Shown here: positions 21,001-34,412 of the stretch, piece after piece
How positions within the stretch are numbered: position 1 is the first letter of the stretch
How the letters are laid out: the number at the start of each line of letters is the position of its first letter
Source: Macrostomum hystrix
Lineage: Eukaryota; Platyhelminthes; Macrostomidae
Length of the DNA stretch: 64,000 bases
Direction of reading: 5' to 3'
NCBI GenBank assembly: GCA_950097015.1
Contig: CATNEN010000013.1
Span: 124,001 to 188,000 of the forward strand
Notes under the pieces: generated by a model
Seen by the model: only the letters and a program-made list of their open reading frames with translations
Database searches by the model: none
Told to the model about the DNA's origin: nothing
Translations under genes and position numbers: made by a program

Positions 21001-22888
21001 CTGCCGACAAGGCCCTGGTCGCGGATTCACATCGACTTCGCAGGGCCCGTCCAAGGAAGAATGCTCCTGGTGGTAGTCGACTCCTACTCCAAGTGGATCG
21101 ACGTTCACGTGACGTCGGCAACGACAAGCTCTGCAACGATAGAGAAGCTACGACAGACCTTCAGTGCCCACGGCCTGCCGGATGCTATTGTCTCGGACAA
21201 CGGTCCCTGCTTCGCAAGCTCGGAGTTCGAAACCTTCTGTGCTAAGAACGGCATTCGGCACATCCGCACGCCGCCCTACCACCCAGCTTCGAATGGCCAA
21301 GCCGAACGAACTGTGCAGACCGTCAAGAGCTCTCTGAAAAAACAAGCGAGCGACGGCAGCTCTCTGGAGACGCAGCTGGCGAGATTCTTGCTGAGTTACC
21401 GCACAACGCCGCACCCAACGACAGGAGTGGCTCCTTGTGAGCTACTGATGCGCCGTTCGCTGCGAACGCTCCTCGATGTACCCAGGCCAGACATTGCCAA
21501 GCGGGTCCTCGAGAACCAGGAGAAGCAAAGGCTGCAGCATGACTCTGGGGCGCACGGGCGGAGCTTCGCGGAGGGCGAGGCAGTGTTCGTTCAAGACTTC
21601 AGCTGTGGAAAGGAACGGAGCTGGACGCGAGCAACGGTGGTGGGCATTGAAGGCAGCAACTGGTACCAGTGCAACCTGCCGGACAACAGAACGGTTCGGC
21701 GCCATGCAAACCAGATGCGGTGCGATACGACTCACCGCAATGTGGACCAACAGCCTCGGGGGCTGGTCTGTCAGCCGCCACAACTGCCACCGCCCCTACC
21801 ACTGGCACCGCCGCCATCGTCGACACCGACAACGCCGCCGCCGCCGCCGCCGCCGCCGCCCCCACCGCCGCCGCCGCCGACATCACTACATCAGCCACCG
21901 CCAACGCCTCCAACGCCTCCAACAATGGCACCGCAGCAGCAGCAGCGGCGGGATCAATCACCGCAGCACGTGCCTCGAAGATCGACCAGGATCCGCAAGA
22001 GCCCAGACCGTCTGAACTATGGTGGGAGAAGTGTTATGTAGTGACTTGCAGCCAGCGCGTATACGCTGAGTACACCGCGCTGGCAGCTGTCTGTTAACTG
22101 GCTGAATATCATTTCATTGTGCGGTGCAGCCATGTGCAGCCAGCGCGCGTACGCTGAGTACACCGCGCTGGCAGCCGTTTGGTTAACTGGCTGACTTTCA
22201 AATCATTGTTCGCTCTATTTTATCACCCCCTAATCCTTACACCCAACGTGCCGTCGCATAAAATATATATCGCTGTTCTCAGGAGCGTGGAGCTCTGACT
22301 GTTTACGTTTCGTTCTAAATACCACCAGTCTAGAGTTATTTCACTGGGGACTGTAATCGGATTGGATGAGACAGGAAATCCCAGTAAACTGGGGTGGGAT
22401 GGGATGTTAAAGGGAACCACTGGTAGTTGATGGAAAGGAGCATCTAAAACAGGGAAGTGTGAATAAAAACGGAAGCCTTGAGGTAGAAGGATGTGGATAA
22501 TGAAGGCAACCAATGGGAGTGGGGTCACACTGAAAATTATAATGAAATAAACCAAGCACATTCAGGCAAGGAAGAACTTTATCGCACCCATCTCGGCCTC
22601 CATCCAGGCGGCCTCATCCGGCCCAGCTCTGGGAATGATGCCTGGATCGCTGAGTGTAGTGCGCAGTAGGCAGCCAAGCACGAAGCCAAATTGCAGCACA
22701 GCAAATACTGGCACTGCTGGCGAGAGATTCACTGCTAAGAAGCGACAGTCGAAAGCGAAGAAAAGGCCGGAAAACACCACAACCAAGCCAAGGGTGAGGT
22801 AGAAAACAGACAGGTTTCTGGCGCACACGCAGCGACCATTGCAGCAGATCCAGCTTTTACCTTTGTAATGCTCCCAGCGCTTTGGCAT
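15039..22888 (-). CDS. DHHC palmitoyltransferase (ZDHHC9/14/18-like), five coding exons
   Basis: This gene encodes a membrane protein S-acyltransferase that attaches palmitate to cysteines of target proteins, usually at Golgi or plasma membrane in this subfamily. Exons by splice signals and phase are 22588-22888, 16913-17212, 16358-16412, 16128-16257 and 15039-15434. They join to 1182 nt, a predicted 393 residues. Family landmarks are FYLTLGL and [10 protein letters not shown] in exon 1, [23 protein letters not shown], catalytic DHHC at residues 158-161, GLGGFHT, and TNED before IKDLYN. Four hydrophobic segments fit the family topology. The tail is low complexity with a Gln run from CTG/CAG repeats. 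Exon 3 is only 55 nt and is followed by a U12-type intron (16258-16357). Intron 1 carries a young Ty3 element and a minisatellite, intron 2 a SINE, and the intron before exon 5 a 23-bp minisatellite. The frame stays open 60 nt upstream of the ATG to an acceptor-like TTTTAG (exon could start at 22948), so an upstream or trans-spliced leader exon is possible. Confidence 0.9.
15585..16100. repeat. 23-bp minisatellite in the last palmitoyltransferase intron
   Basis: About fifteen near-perfect units of TTAATTGTACCTGAGAATGT plus TAC, then diverged longer units (AGAATCCAAAGAATGTGAT) to about 16100. It fills most of the intron 15435-16127 and stops about 27 bp from the end of exon 4. Confidence 0.94.
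16258..16357 (-). other. U12-type AT-AG intron of the palmitoyltransferase gene
   Basis: On the minus strand the 55-nt exon ends ..ACCAG and the intron opens with ATATCCTTTT, the U12 5' splice consensus. No usable GT exists there before an in-frame stop. Near the 3' end is TTCCTTGAC, matching the U12 branch-site consensus TTCCTTRAY, about 10 nt before the terminal CTAG. Joining at these sites makes an Arg codon across the junction in phase 2 and restores the family alignment (RESPTR then PLANHS). The whole intron is 100 nt. Confidence 0.8.
16502..16875 (-). mobile_element. tRNA-derived SINE (family 1), full-length-like copy
   Basis: On the minus strand the head has an RNA polymerase III A box (TGGCAGAGCGGTTAAC) and a B box (GTTCGATTCC). 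The body contains GTCGTGCAATTTACGCCCTT and GTACACTGCCTGACGATGAG, and the end is a (TTA)n tail. It sits in palmitoyltransferase intron 2 in the sense direction. Related copies lie at 31443, 39148, 48783, 57373 and 61585. Confidence 0.88.
17217..17648. repeat. 37-bp minisatellite in palmitoyltransferase intron 1
   Basis: Units of about 37 bp (GGATAATTAAGGGAATCCTG plus GGGATTGGGGAGGGATG). It begins directly at the exon 2 acceptor, so the splice site (TATCCCAG on the minus strand) is formed inside repeat-like sequence. The Ty3 element inserted at its left-hand end. Related words resume after 22344. Confidence 0.9.
17644..17648. repeat. Target-site duplication CTGGG, left copy
   Basis: The five bases immediately before the 5' LTR match the five immediately after the 3' LTR (22344-22348). 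A 5-bp duplication is normal for a Ty3 integrase. Confidence 0.92.
17649..17960 (+). repeat. 5' long terminal repeat, 312 bp
   Basis: Starts TGTTATGTAG and ends TTATTTCA. By eye it is identical to the 3' LTR. A TATA box (CATAAAATATATATC) lies at about 17874-17888. The U3 part holds an 88-bp-spaced duplication (from 17665 and 17753), and each copy carries inverted arms CCAGCGCG and CGCGCTGG. Confidence 0.96.
17986..22041 (+). CDS. Gag-Pol polyprotein of the Ty3/Mag retrotransposon
   Basis: A single frame of 1351 residues begins at ATG 17986, 26 nt after the 5' LTR. No frameshift separates gag from pol. In order: gag, about residues 1-200; two CCHC zinc knuckles, about 212-249 (CFRC..H..C and CFKC..H..C); retroviral-type aspartic protease with DTGAS at 306-310; reverse transcriptase with FIDD at 584-587 in place of the commoner YxDD; RNase H with CDAS (Asp 733) and TDH; integrase with the HHCC zinc site (His 953, Cys 986 and 989) and the catalytic triad Asp 1017, Asp 1071, Glu 1107 (35-residue D-E spacing). 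The tail is a proline run from CCG repeats, then a basic end. The stop TAG lies inside the 3' LTR, so the last codons are LTR-encoded. All catalytic residues are present. Expected products are the particle, cDNA copying and integration functions. Confidence 0.95.
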   Translation: MPAHGIGEFEDSVETWDEYQERLEQHFLAQDITDEGKKRATLLSVCGRKTFQLARSLCSPAKVAGKSYDDICSLLSGHFNPRPSEIVQRFHFNNRAQRAGETVAEFLAELRKLAEFCNFGNSLSDMLRDRLVCGIADQQIQRRLLMEPTLTLDTAKEIARAGESAAINCRSLGSANSAAPTPSTESDAVLRMERQRPEEDSRQLGAESRRRCFRCLSTRHLASKCPFVDKRCFKCSKTGHTAKACKTDALRQQQTHQLVEQVTTSASPDEVSYPFYHLGADRPQSSFPPIRTSVFIEGRQHEMEVDTGASVSLMSERTFKANLDGLVTLSRSTIQLSTYTGQTVRVLGQLSVRVRVSADSDEAQLRLLVVAGDGPSLLGRDWLAQLRLDWQSVKRIGDPAEKLIKEFSDVFQGLGEFNGKPVSISLKETARPKFFKARPVPFALREKVEQQLQKEIDQGVLMPVKNSDWASPIVPVMKSDGSVRVCADFKQGVNTAIRPEAYPLPNIDELFARLTGGQKFSKLDLTNAFMQLPLDEEAQEVCTINTSVGLLRYTRLPFGVSIAPSVFQRVMDNLLRGIPHTASFIDDVIITGEDDASHLHNLREVLRVFKESGLTCKLEKCRFFQDEVTYLGHRIDAEGLHPLDDKVQAVLDAPAPTNTTQLRSFLGLINYYGKFLPNLSSVLAPLHRLLEKNSKWRWDRGEAKAFAAAKQLLTHPSVLVHYNAAEDLYLECDASQYGLGAVIFHRQNGMDKPIAYASRSLSAAEKNYCQLEKEALALVFGVRKFHQYLFGREFNLLTDHRPLLGLLGQERPLPTLASGRVQRWALLLTAYRYRLVHRSGTSMLRADALSRLPASSGPKDVPVPPEVIQVMDCLDAGPVTSSDVRNWSRRDATLSQVIRFCLSAWPDKGSLSPDLTPFGKRLQELSVQDGCILWGCRVVIPEACRSSLLESLHVAHPGASRMKSLARSYIWWPGMDRDIEAKAAGCQECQKHQRVGPEVPLQPWPLPTRPWSRIHIDFAGPVQGRMLLVVVDSYSKWIDVHVTSATTSSATIEKLRQTFSAHGLPDAIVSDNGPCFASSEFETFCAKNGIRHIRTPPYHPASNGQAERTVQTVKSSLKKQASDGSSLETQLARFLLSYRTTPHPTTGVAPCELLMRRSLRTLLDVPRPDIAKRVLENQEKQRLQHDSGAHGRSFAEGEAVFVQDFSCGKERSWTRATVVGIEGSNWYQCNLPDNRTVRRHANQMRCDTTHRNVDQQPRGLVCQPPQLPPPLPLAPPPSSTPTTPPPPPPPPPPPPPPPTSLHQPPPTPPTPPTMAPQQQQRRDQSPQHVPRRSTRIRKSPDRLNYGGRSVM
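22032..22343 (+). repeat. 3' long terminal repeat, 312 bp
   Basis: Matches 17649-17960 throughout on inspection. It is preceded by a purine-rich tract and followed by CTGGG (22344-22348), the right copy of the target duplication. Its first ten bases supply the gag-pol stop codon. Confidence 0.96.
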
Positions 22889-22948
22889 TGCAGCATCAGC
22901 AGCAGCGGAAATTTTCGCTGGACTACTAGTGGGACCAATGCGATGTTG

Positions 22949-24499
22949 CTAAAATTGTGAACAATGAGAGAGGGATGAAATATAATTGATGAATATATTT
23001 TAAATATGGAATATGACATATTCACATAGCAAAAATATAAATTGCATGCAAATAAATTATTATCTATAATAAAGTGGTAGATATTTTACATTCTAAAGAT
23101 GGACAAAGGCTTCGACTCACTGGCTAAGTTACATAGTTAAAATCGGAGACTGTAGTGTTTGTGTTTCTTTAGCTATAGTACTTAGTTACCCTAAGTCTTA
23201 GAAAACATGTTTTTTAAGTAAATGATTATTGTAAAAAATGATTTCATATTCAGATAGTTTTATATCTATTTGATTAGCAAATTATTTAAAAAAAATATCA
23301 AACTATGTTCATTTCATAACTGTAAATAGACTTAGTACTGATATCCAACGATTGAAATTAATCTTTGAATAGGCCTATATTGTATGTATTACACAATCAT
23401 AGCTATCATTTTTTATAAACTGGACTTGTCTCAAGATTTTCTGTCTTCTGTCTTAAATAATATTGTAAAACAAATTAACATAAGTCTGATAAAAGGCTGC
23501 CTCCAGTAAATCATTAGAAGATAATTTCTGTTAGGATTATGATGGGAATTATGATGGGTATTTACCTTATGATAAATTACCTTAATGATACCAACATAAG
23601 GTAATTTCCTACTTAACTGTGTTTAAATATTTGAACGCTTTTTCATAGTTTTCCCAGCATAAAATTAATACGCATATTATGCGCCACCAGTTGAAACGCA
23701 CTTTAAATACTTTTTGCATACTTCTTAACTAAGTAAAAATAATCATTCTTGTCACTAATATATATTAAGGATACTGTAACATATTCGTTCAATTCAGAAC
23801 TTAATGTGATAATTCGTTGAAAATGAACAAATTAAAATCGTTGAAATGCAGTTTAAGTTCTTACAACTGAGATATCACTACATGTAGTTCGAATTATTAG
23901 CAACTATACTTTTTTAAATCTAAAAATAGTAATAGGCAATTAAACAGTGCATTTGACTTAATGGTATTGAAACATTTTGCTTTAAAATGTACCAATTAGT
24001 GCACCGATTTAACGGTAGTTTACGGTTCAGTATAAGTTCTTTTAATATTCGCTGCTTCTTCGCCGCTATTTTGCTGTCCTAGATTTTCTATCATTTCCTT
24101 TCCAGTTTCCAGTAGCTTTTTCTTTTAGTTAATTTTACATTTATAGCCGGTTGTTTAACGTAGGTAGAGCTTGCCCATAGGCCATAGCAAAGGCCTGTAG
24201 CGAAAGGTTTTATATCCTACTGAGGCTGTCTATTTAATTTTCTTTGATAGGATCTCATATGCACCAGTATAACTAAAAAATATAGAGTTAAAGTAAATTC
24301 ATTTCTGTTGACTTTGAGTTTAAGTTCAAAATTTAGTGTATTGTATTTTTCATTTATAAGAAACTATTTTCAGTTTAGGACATTTGCTTTAAGAATACAG
24401 ATATCCTACCACTTTCTTCATCAAATCTATAAACAGTTTTATTTTAATTTTAGTATTCAAAAGAGTTGATATATTTACTTTATAAAGGAAAAACTAAAA
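22949..24499. promoter_or_regulatory. Intergenic region between head-to-head palmitoyltransferase and Rab6 genes
   Basis: About 1.55 kb of AT-rich sequence separates the two start regions, which are transcribed away from each other. It must hold the Rab6 promoter and probably that of the palmitoyltransferase. No clear TATA box or CCAAT cluster was found, and no coding exon is supported. A shared bidirectional promoter is possible but inferred from orientation only. Confidence 0.35.
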
Positions 24500-28591
<4,092 letters not shown>

Positions 28592-29699
28592 ACAAGAGGT
28601 TATTTGTCTTGCAAACCGACTGTTTAATAATGATTGTCGAGCCCTGACAGGCATGGATATGCAGATATGAGCCATACAAGTGCTCATTTTAATTATCGGT
28701 TCACAATAAGCCCATCTGCCGAATTTTGTTACGATTATAAAAAATTCTGCCATTGTCTTGAAGCTTAATTTTTATCTGGAATATCCTACTCTAGTTCACA
28801 CAGTTTTTCCACTTAGCTGTTTTGCATTCCACTATTGAAGTCATTTTTTATTGCTCGCTCACTATCTACTGTTTTCTTGGCTGTGATCCTTTTTGCTTAT
28901 TAACCCTTTAAATTAAATCGGATATATTTTTCCTAGCATGCCAATTCGTACAACCCAACTGTGTCATCTTTGTACATGTTAATCTTCTCAGTTCACTGCA
29001 CTGTAAAATCGATTTTTTCACTACTTTTACTGATTCATTGGTCAAGTCTTGATTACTTTTCAGTGTTTTACTTTAGTCAGTCTACCTTAAGACTCAGGAT
29101 ATAGGGTAGAGGGTAGCTACAGTGTAACAGTGTACCTGAAGACTCAATATATCAAGCCAACGATTTGTGAACAGGCCATAGACTAGTGCGATTTTAGAAT
29201 CGAAGGATCACATTTTTCTCTTTACCTTATTCATCTGTTGCTCTTTTCACAACTGTAGTGTTTTTTATACGAAAAGTCTGCTTTCTTGCTGTTTCTAATC
29301 GCTTTTTTAACCAGGTAATGACAACAGACAAATAAAATTATCGGAACATTGTTTGTTATATTTGAAAACGAACTTGCACTTTGTTGTGAGACTTTGATAA
29401 TTTTTTTTCTTGTTAAGAATTATCAGTCATTGATAAGAATAGTTTTCGTTTTTAGTATGTGTTTTTACCCTCTAATAACTTTTCATTATGACAACCTTCT
29501 CACAGATTTCTTGCAATAAATGCCCCACTTTTAGATTTCCTTCTCATCCATTTATCAGAAAATCTATCGTGATAATTTAGTTTGTCTCACTTCTTAAAAT
29601 ATGCCCTAAGGTAGCATTGCTTACTAACTAACTTATTTCTTATAATAGAATTTTCACGAAAATACATCCTTTGAAACCTCTTTTAAAACAAATAAAAAT
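28592..29699. other. Rab6 3' flank
   Basis: AT-rich, T-rich sequence consistent with a Rab6 3' UTR and a short intergenic spacer. No gene is supported. Confidence 0.5.
29331..29336 (+). terminator. Candidate polyadenylation signal for Rab6
   Basis: AATAAA about 740 nt after the Rab6 stop. A second AATAAA lies near 29515. Which is used cannot be told from sequence. Confidence 0.35.
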
Positions 29700-31445
29700 A
29701 TGGTGTACAAGACACCAGAACAACAGACTCTCAGTTGCCAGGCAATTTTTACACTTGCTGCCAGCAGGGCCAAGATTCAAATGGACTCTGGCGGCGACTC
29801 CGGCTTCATCAGGGCGCAGGTGTGCAGCTGGCCTGAGACGCGCCAACTGGAACTCATTATCTGCGAGCTCACAGACCAGTCGGAGCCGGCCGAGCTTTGC
29901 CTGGCCCGCCTAGCCGGACTGGCTGGCCCAGTAGACGACCTCCTTCGGCTACGCTGCGACGGCGAGGCCAACGGCGACGCCAGTGTTGACTTGGTTGCCG
30001 AACTGCGCCAGTTTTGCGCCTCGCGTCAAGACCTTCGCCTTTTGCCGATTCTTTGCTGGCGTGACAAGATAGCCGCCGTGGAGACGATGCTCATTCGCCT
30101 GCTGAATGGCCGGCCAAGCCCGTGGACCGTCGGGCGCAAACGGAAAGAGCAGTTCCGCCGGATTCTTCCACTGGAGGATGTTTGCGCCCAGCTGTGCATT
30201 AGATTCCGCACGGAGTCAACAAGAAAGCTACTGGCTGAGCTGAAGCTAGTAGTTGGCCAGGACCCCAGCTTCTCCTGTCTGGCCTTGACTGGCCGTCTGC
30301 GGGCCTGCAGTCAGCACCGTTGCCATGTGGACTGCGCCTATCATCGCTGCCAGGTACTTCGCTGCTTTAACAGTAGAATGACCATGCTTTTTCCCCCTGG
30401 ACAAAGACCACGGGGCATTTCAAACACCCACTGCCTAATTCACGATAGCTCCCAAACCGAAATCGAAAAATTATAGCTCATTTTCTGGATTTCCATTGCA
30501 ATGGTTAAACAATTTAGGAGATACAAAAAACTAAGAATGTGGTTTTTTGAAATGCCCCTATGGTCTTTGTACTGTTAATCTCGTAGCTTGGTTGGAACCT
30601 GAATTTGCCTTTTCTTTATGTAAACCAGGCTTTACACCAGGGTTCGGCAAAATTTTCATCTGTGCTGGCCAGATAGAGCAGAGCTAGAGTGCCATGGGCC
30701 AGAAAAAACGAATAATAGTTTATCTTTATCCACAAAAAACCTTAGCTGGAAAATTGGTTGAATGTGGTGAGTGGCAGTGTCCATTGTCACATACTTAGAC
30801 GCCTTGTGCACAGACTCCCAATGACCGCAGATGTTAGCCTTCTTGACAAGAGGGACAGTTGCTATGTAGATAAGGAGCTTCGTGTCTATCTTGCGCTTTT
30901 TCTGCGGGATCGGTCCGCGGGCCGGTGTTTGCCAAACCCTTGGTGTACACACTGCGATAAATAAGCCAATGAGAGCGCTCCGCATTGTCTAACCCGCACT
31001 CCAGTTAATTTCTGCCGCTTTGACCAGCCACTTTCGCGACCTGCTTCCTCCGCCGATGGCCACGGATGCCGCCGCGGCCGCTGCCGTTTTGGAATCAGAA
31101 GGTCGAAAGTCACTCTTGGCTGGAGGCCCCAGTGACTATGGCGACAGCAGCTCAGAGGCCGATGTTGAGTCCGTGTGCAACCCGTTTCCCAGGCCTGAGG
31201 AAATGCCAGCTCCGGATCTGCTGCTGATGTCCGGCTTCGAGGACCCAGATCCCGATGCCGAGGATTCGCAGGAAGTGCAGCTGCCTCCGATTCAGCAGCC
31301 ACAGCAGCAGAGGCAGCCGTGGCGTCCAAAACCACAGACCCTGTTGGATAATGACTACCTCAGCGGCTTCCGTGACATCCGTCTGGCGAATCCAAACTTT
31401 ATTAATGACGACACGCCTGATAGGCCATATGTGCACCACAGCTAA
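29700..31445 (+). CDS. Unrecognised two-exon protein-coding gene
   Basis: Exon 1 runs 29700-30353 and ends at CAG with GTACTT beyond. Exon 2 runs 31005-31445 after an acceptor CACTCCAG. Both boundaries are phase 0, and the joined frame gives 364 residues. I recognise no domain. Exon 1 is GC-rich, Leu/Ala/Arg-rich and probably helical, with several cysteines, notably a Cys/His cluster near its end (CSQHRCHVDCAYHRC). Exon 2 is acidic and Pro/Gln-rich, with an Ala run (about residues 236-242), SSSEADVES and a conserved-looking end LLDNDYLSGFRDIRLANPNF. The stop TAA is the first of a TAA run that is also the tail of a SINE. An internal ATG at 29778 (MDSGGDSG) is an alternative start. The strong codon bias against AT-rich surroundings supports coding. 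The join of the two exons is an inference, and they could belong to separate genes. Confidence 0.55.
30371..30460 (+). repeat. Dispersed repeat, AACAGTAGA family, copy 1
   Basis: Begins AACAGTAGAATGACCATG and contains AGACCACGGGGCATTTCAAA, CACCCACTGCC, and ACGATAGCTCCCAAACCGAA. The same ordered words occur at 40022-40215 (-), 56908-57020 and 60308-60530. It lies in the intron of the unrecognised gene. Confidence 0.7.
30530..30582 (-). repeat. Dispersed repeat, AACAGTAGA family, inverted partner of copy 1
   Basis: On the minus strand it reads TTAACAGTACAAAGACCATA then GGGGCATTTCAAAAAACCAC, facing copy 1 about 70 bp away. The pair can fold back on itself. Confidence 0.6.
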
Positions 31446-31650
31446 TAATAATAATAATATCGTTTGCTTACTCCTTCCTGATCACCCGCGTAAAAAGATA
31501 CTGTACTTATACATCTGCCCTGACTTTCTCTTCGTCAGGCAGTATTCACTCTTACCGTCCCTCGTGGGCGTAAATTGTATATTAATCTCAGTGGAATCGA
31601 GCCCATGGACCTTGGTGCGAGGGGCAAACGCGTCAACCGCTCTAAATGCG
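31443..31650 (-). mobile_element. tRNA-derived SINE (family 1), internally shortened copy
   Basis: The minus strand has the A-box region (GAGCGGTTGACGCG), the B-box region (GGCTCGATTCCACTG), GGGCGTAAATTGTAT-type body words and the GACGAAGAGAAAGTCAGGGC block, ending in (TTA)n at 31443. Its TAA run on the plus strand overlaps the stop codon of the upstream gene. Confidence 0.75.
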
Positions 31651-34377
31651 AACAAAATAATGAGCAGACAGCAGGTCAGTGAGTTAGCCTGGCCAAATAA
31701 CCGTGAAAGAATTCTGATTGTTCATTCCTTTGGAAAACCTTATCTCTTCACATTTGATCTGAATAGCTAAGTCGGCACTATTAATTTAGCACTCACCATC
31801 GTTGGCCGCCTGTCGGTTTTTTTCAAGCAGAAAAGGAAGCGAACGCGCTTATTTAGATGTGAGACCATCTGCCGGCTTTCTGGTCAGTTTTTATCGCTGG
31901 AATCATTTTATCTTATTTACCCGATGCGTCCAAATCTGCGGTTTAGAAACCGGTTGGTGGTTATAAATTGCTGCCCAAGACAGTCCACAGCTTCTGTCAC
32001 ACTCGGACTATTTTGCGCACTAGCTTTGAAGACCCGTCAAAATATATCTATGGTAGAATACTCCTATCATTGTTTCATGCTATTGTCCCTTCTTGTAATT
32101 CTCAAGTCGTTGATTTTTTGCTTATCTCAGTTTCTCGCCCTCCTGTTTCTTCTGGTTGATAATTTCACCAATATACCTTGGATGTTTTAATCTCCCTAGC
32201 TTCCAAGTGAGTGCGCATGAGTGCATTTACTTGTATATACTATCTAATTTATCTGCTCCTGCACAGACTCGCCGCCCTGCCTCTGTTTGCTTTTTTCTGG
32301 CCCACCTCCCACCTGTGTTAGCCCTGTTATAATTAAGACTTGACCCACAAAGCCAATGCATATCTCTGGCTTGGTTGGCCAGGATCAGTCTATGTTCATG
32401 AAGTTCTTAAAAATAATTTGTTTAATAAAAATCCATCGAAAAACACACGCTGGCATAGCCTGTCTTTCATATAAATTTAAGTTATTTCCTCACCGAAAGT
32501 CGGTTCTGTAGATCACTAACTCGGCGCTTCGAAAACCTATGTACTGCTGTTTAGTCTATGGACTTTGGACTCCAGAAAAGCAGCTAGCTTTCACCCACTT
32601 AACAGCTAGGTGAACTAATTTTGGAATTAGCAGTAGAACTACCAAAATGGTAGTTGAAGTTTTTAGAGGGTTCCAAAATTTCCCACACAGACATTTTTGC
32701 TGCGCTTGACTGAAGCAACGCAATAAACAAAACTCAAGAACATTTGCATTTGCCTGCATCATCTACGACTTTGCTGCTCACCGGCCTTCCTGGTGCGAAT
32801 TTCTCCACTTTCGCTGATCAAGCCTCGATATGGAGCAAAAGTACAGGAATTGGCTGGCGACTTGATTCTTGTTTCAGAATTCCGAAGTCCGAAGCCCTTA
32901 GCAACTGCAGGCTTTCATTGGTTTGTTCCTTGTGTTCCACGACGCCAGATGAGATTGGACAAGGCGGCATGCTTTGCTTTACTTTGCTTCAAAATTAAGT
33001 TAGCGCTTTATCTTTAATGATATAATGCGCTCGCAGTGCAGAATGAATGATTGCTCGGATGCACGAATCTGTCTCGACAGCTCACAGAGATTACCGCGGG
33101 TTTCACCCCGGCATTCCAGCCTGCCTTTGATGAAGAGCTGTGGCACTGTGGCAGGGGGGAGAGGAAAATGAGCGCCCGGATCCAGCTTTTGCCAGCACTC
33201 AGCCGACCCGTGGAGCTGCTGCCACTGCAGGGTTGGCTTCGGGGTGAAATTATGAAAGGACTGGAGACGCAAGGCAAAGAAATCGGAAGTGTCACACAAG
33301 GAGCCGCACTAGGAGAAAGATTTCCGCGACTTTGGCCGGGCTGACTTGCTGCATTAGCGCAAGCACGCTTCTACAGTAGACACAGTCCGCATCCATCCAC
33401 TCATTCATTCATTTCTTCAGTCATACAGCATTTTTTGTTGGGAGATTGAATCAAAGCATCTACAAAGATGCAGGCGCCGTATGTATTTAGAGAGTGTGTC
33501 GGAAGGAGTTTTAGCAAGTGGGTGCAGCAGTGACAGGAATCTACGGTGCCTGGCATGTACTGATAGCTCCCCCTCCTGTTTAGCGAGTTCAGCAGTCTGA
33601 TTAAACTCATCATCGCGCGACCTGCTATCGGGATAATTTAGTCAGCATGTGCACGCGAACTCAAACCTCAGTCCCTACCGCGGTGTTTTGTCCGTGCCAT
33701 TAGGCACGGCTGAACTGCCCGCACGTCCCCCCCACTATGCACCCAACTCATCCGTTTCAGCAGGTCCTATACGCGCATTCTCTCATTTTCTTATCCATTG
33801 GGAAGTTCAGAACCGAATCCCTGCCTCGATTGGCACCCACAGCCAACCCCTGCGCCCTGCCTGTGTCCGTGGCACTCGCCCGGTGACTTTGCTTTGAATA
33901 GCCTTTCCCCGACTACTCGCTGCTGCGTGCTGCACGCCTCTTGCAATCCCGACCCGCGTATGGCTCAACCGGGGCATCGGCAGCTTCCCTGCTCAGCCAG
34001 TGCTCATGCATGCTTGGGAGCCGGGGGCGGGGAGATACTCTAGATTCGGTGCTCAAACTTTCGAAAGGCTGCACCCGAATTTCTCTGCCTTTTACTTGGA
34101 TTTGTGTGTGCGCGCATGTGAGGTCTCTGAGAGATGCTTCGCTTCTTCGGGACTTTGCGACAAGAAATTGGAATGAGAAAGAGAGAGGGATGCCAAGGCT
34201 TAGTCCCTGTCGCTCCTTCGTTTTTACTCCGCCCGTTTCCTCATCCTAGGCCTGGCCTAGTGCCGTCGACCCAATCAGTGCCCAGGGCGCTAGGGGCTGG
34301 GCGAGATCCTTCTCCTTCCTCTCCTCCGATCCCACTCTACAGTCCTCCCGGACCTTCTTTTGCCTTAATGCCGGCGC

Positions 34378-34412
<35 letters not shown>

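Larger units (their letters stand above)
17649..22343 (+). mobile_element. Complete Ty3 (gypsy) LTR retrotransposon, Mag clade
   Basis: It is 4695 bp long. It has identical 312-bp LTRs, a 5-bp target duplication (CTGGG), a primer-binding-like site just inside the 5' LTR (TGGCGACGAGACTTGG from 17962), a polypurine tract (GGTGGGAGAAG, 22021-22031) and one uninterrupted gag-pol frame. It lies in palmitoyltransferase intron 1 in antisense to that gene. The protein order PR-RT-RH-IN and its wording match the Mag / K02A2.6-like group. No env-like frame and no chromodomain were seen. It looks structurally autonomous and recently inserted. Confidence 0.95.

Noticed and set aside
18634-21783. Numerous minus-strand and alternate-phase frames inside the Ty3 element
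   Set aside because: They overlap the intact gag-pol frame and have no recognisable domains.
22735-23025. 96-codon minus-strand frame upstream of the palmitoyltransferase ATG
   Set aside because: Different phase from the exon that carries the ZDHHC motifs.
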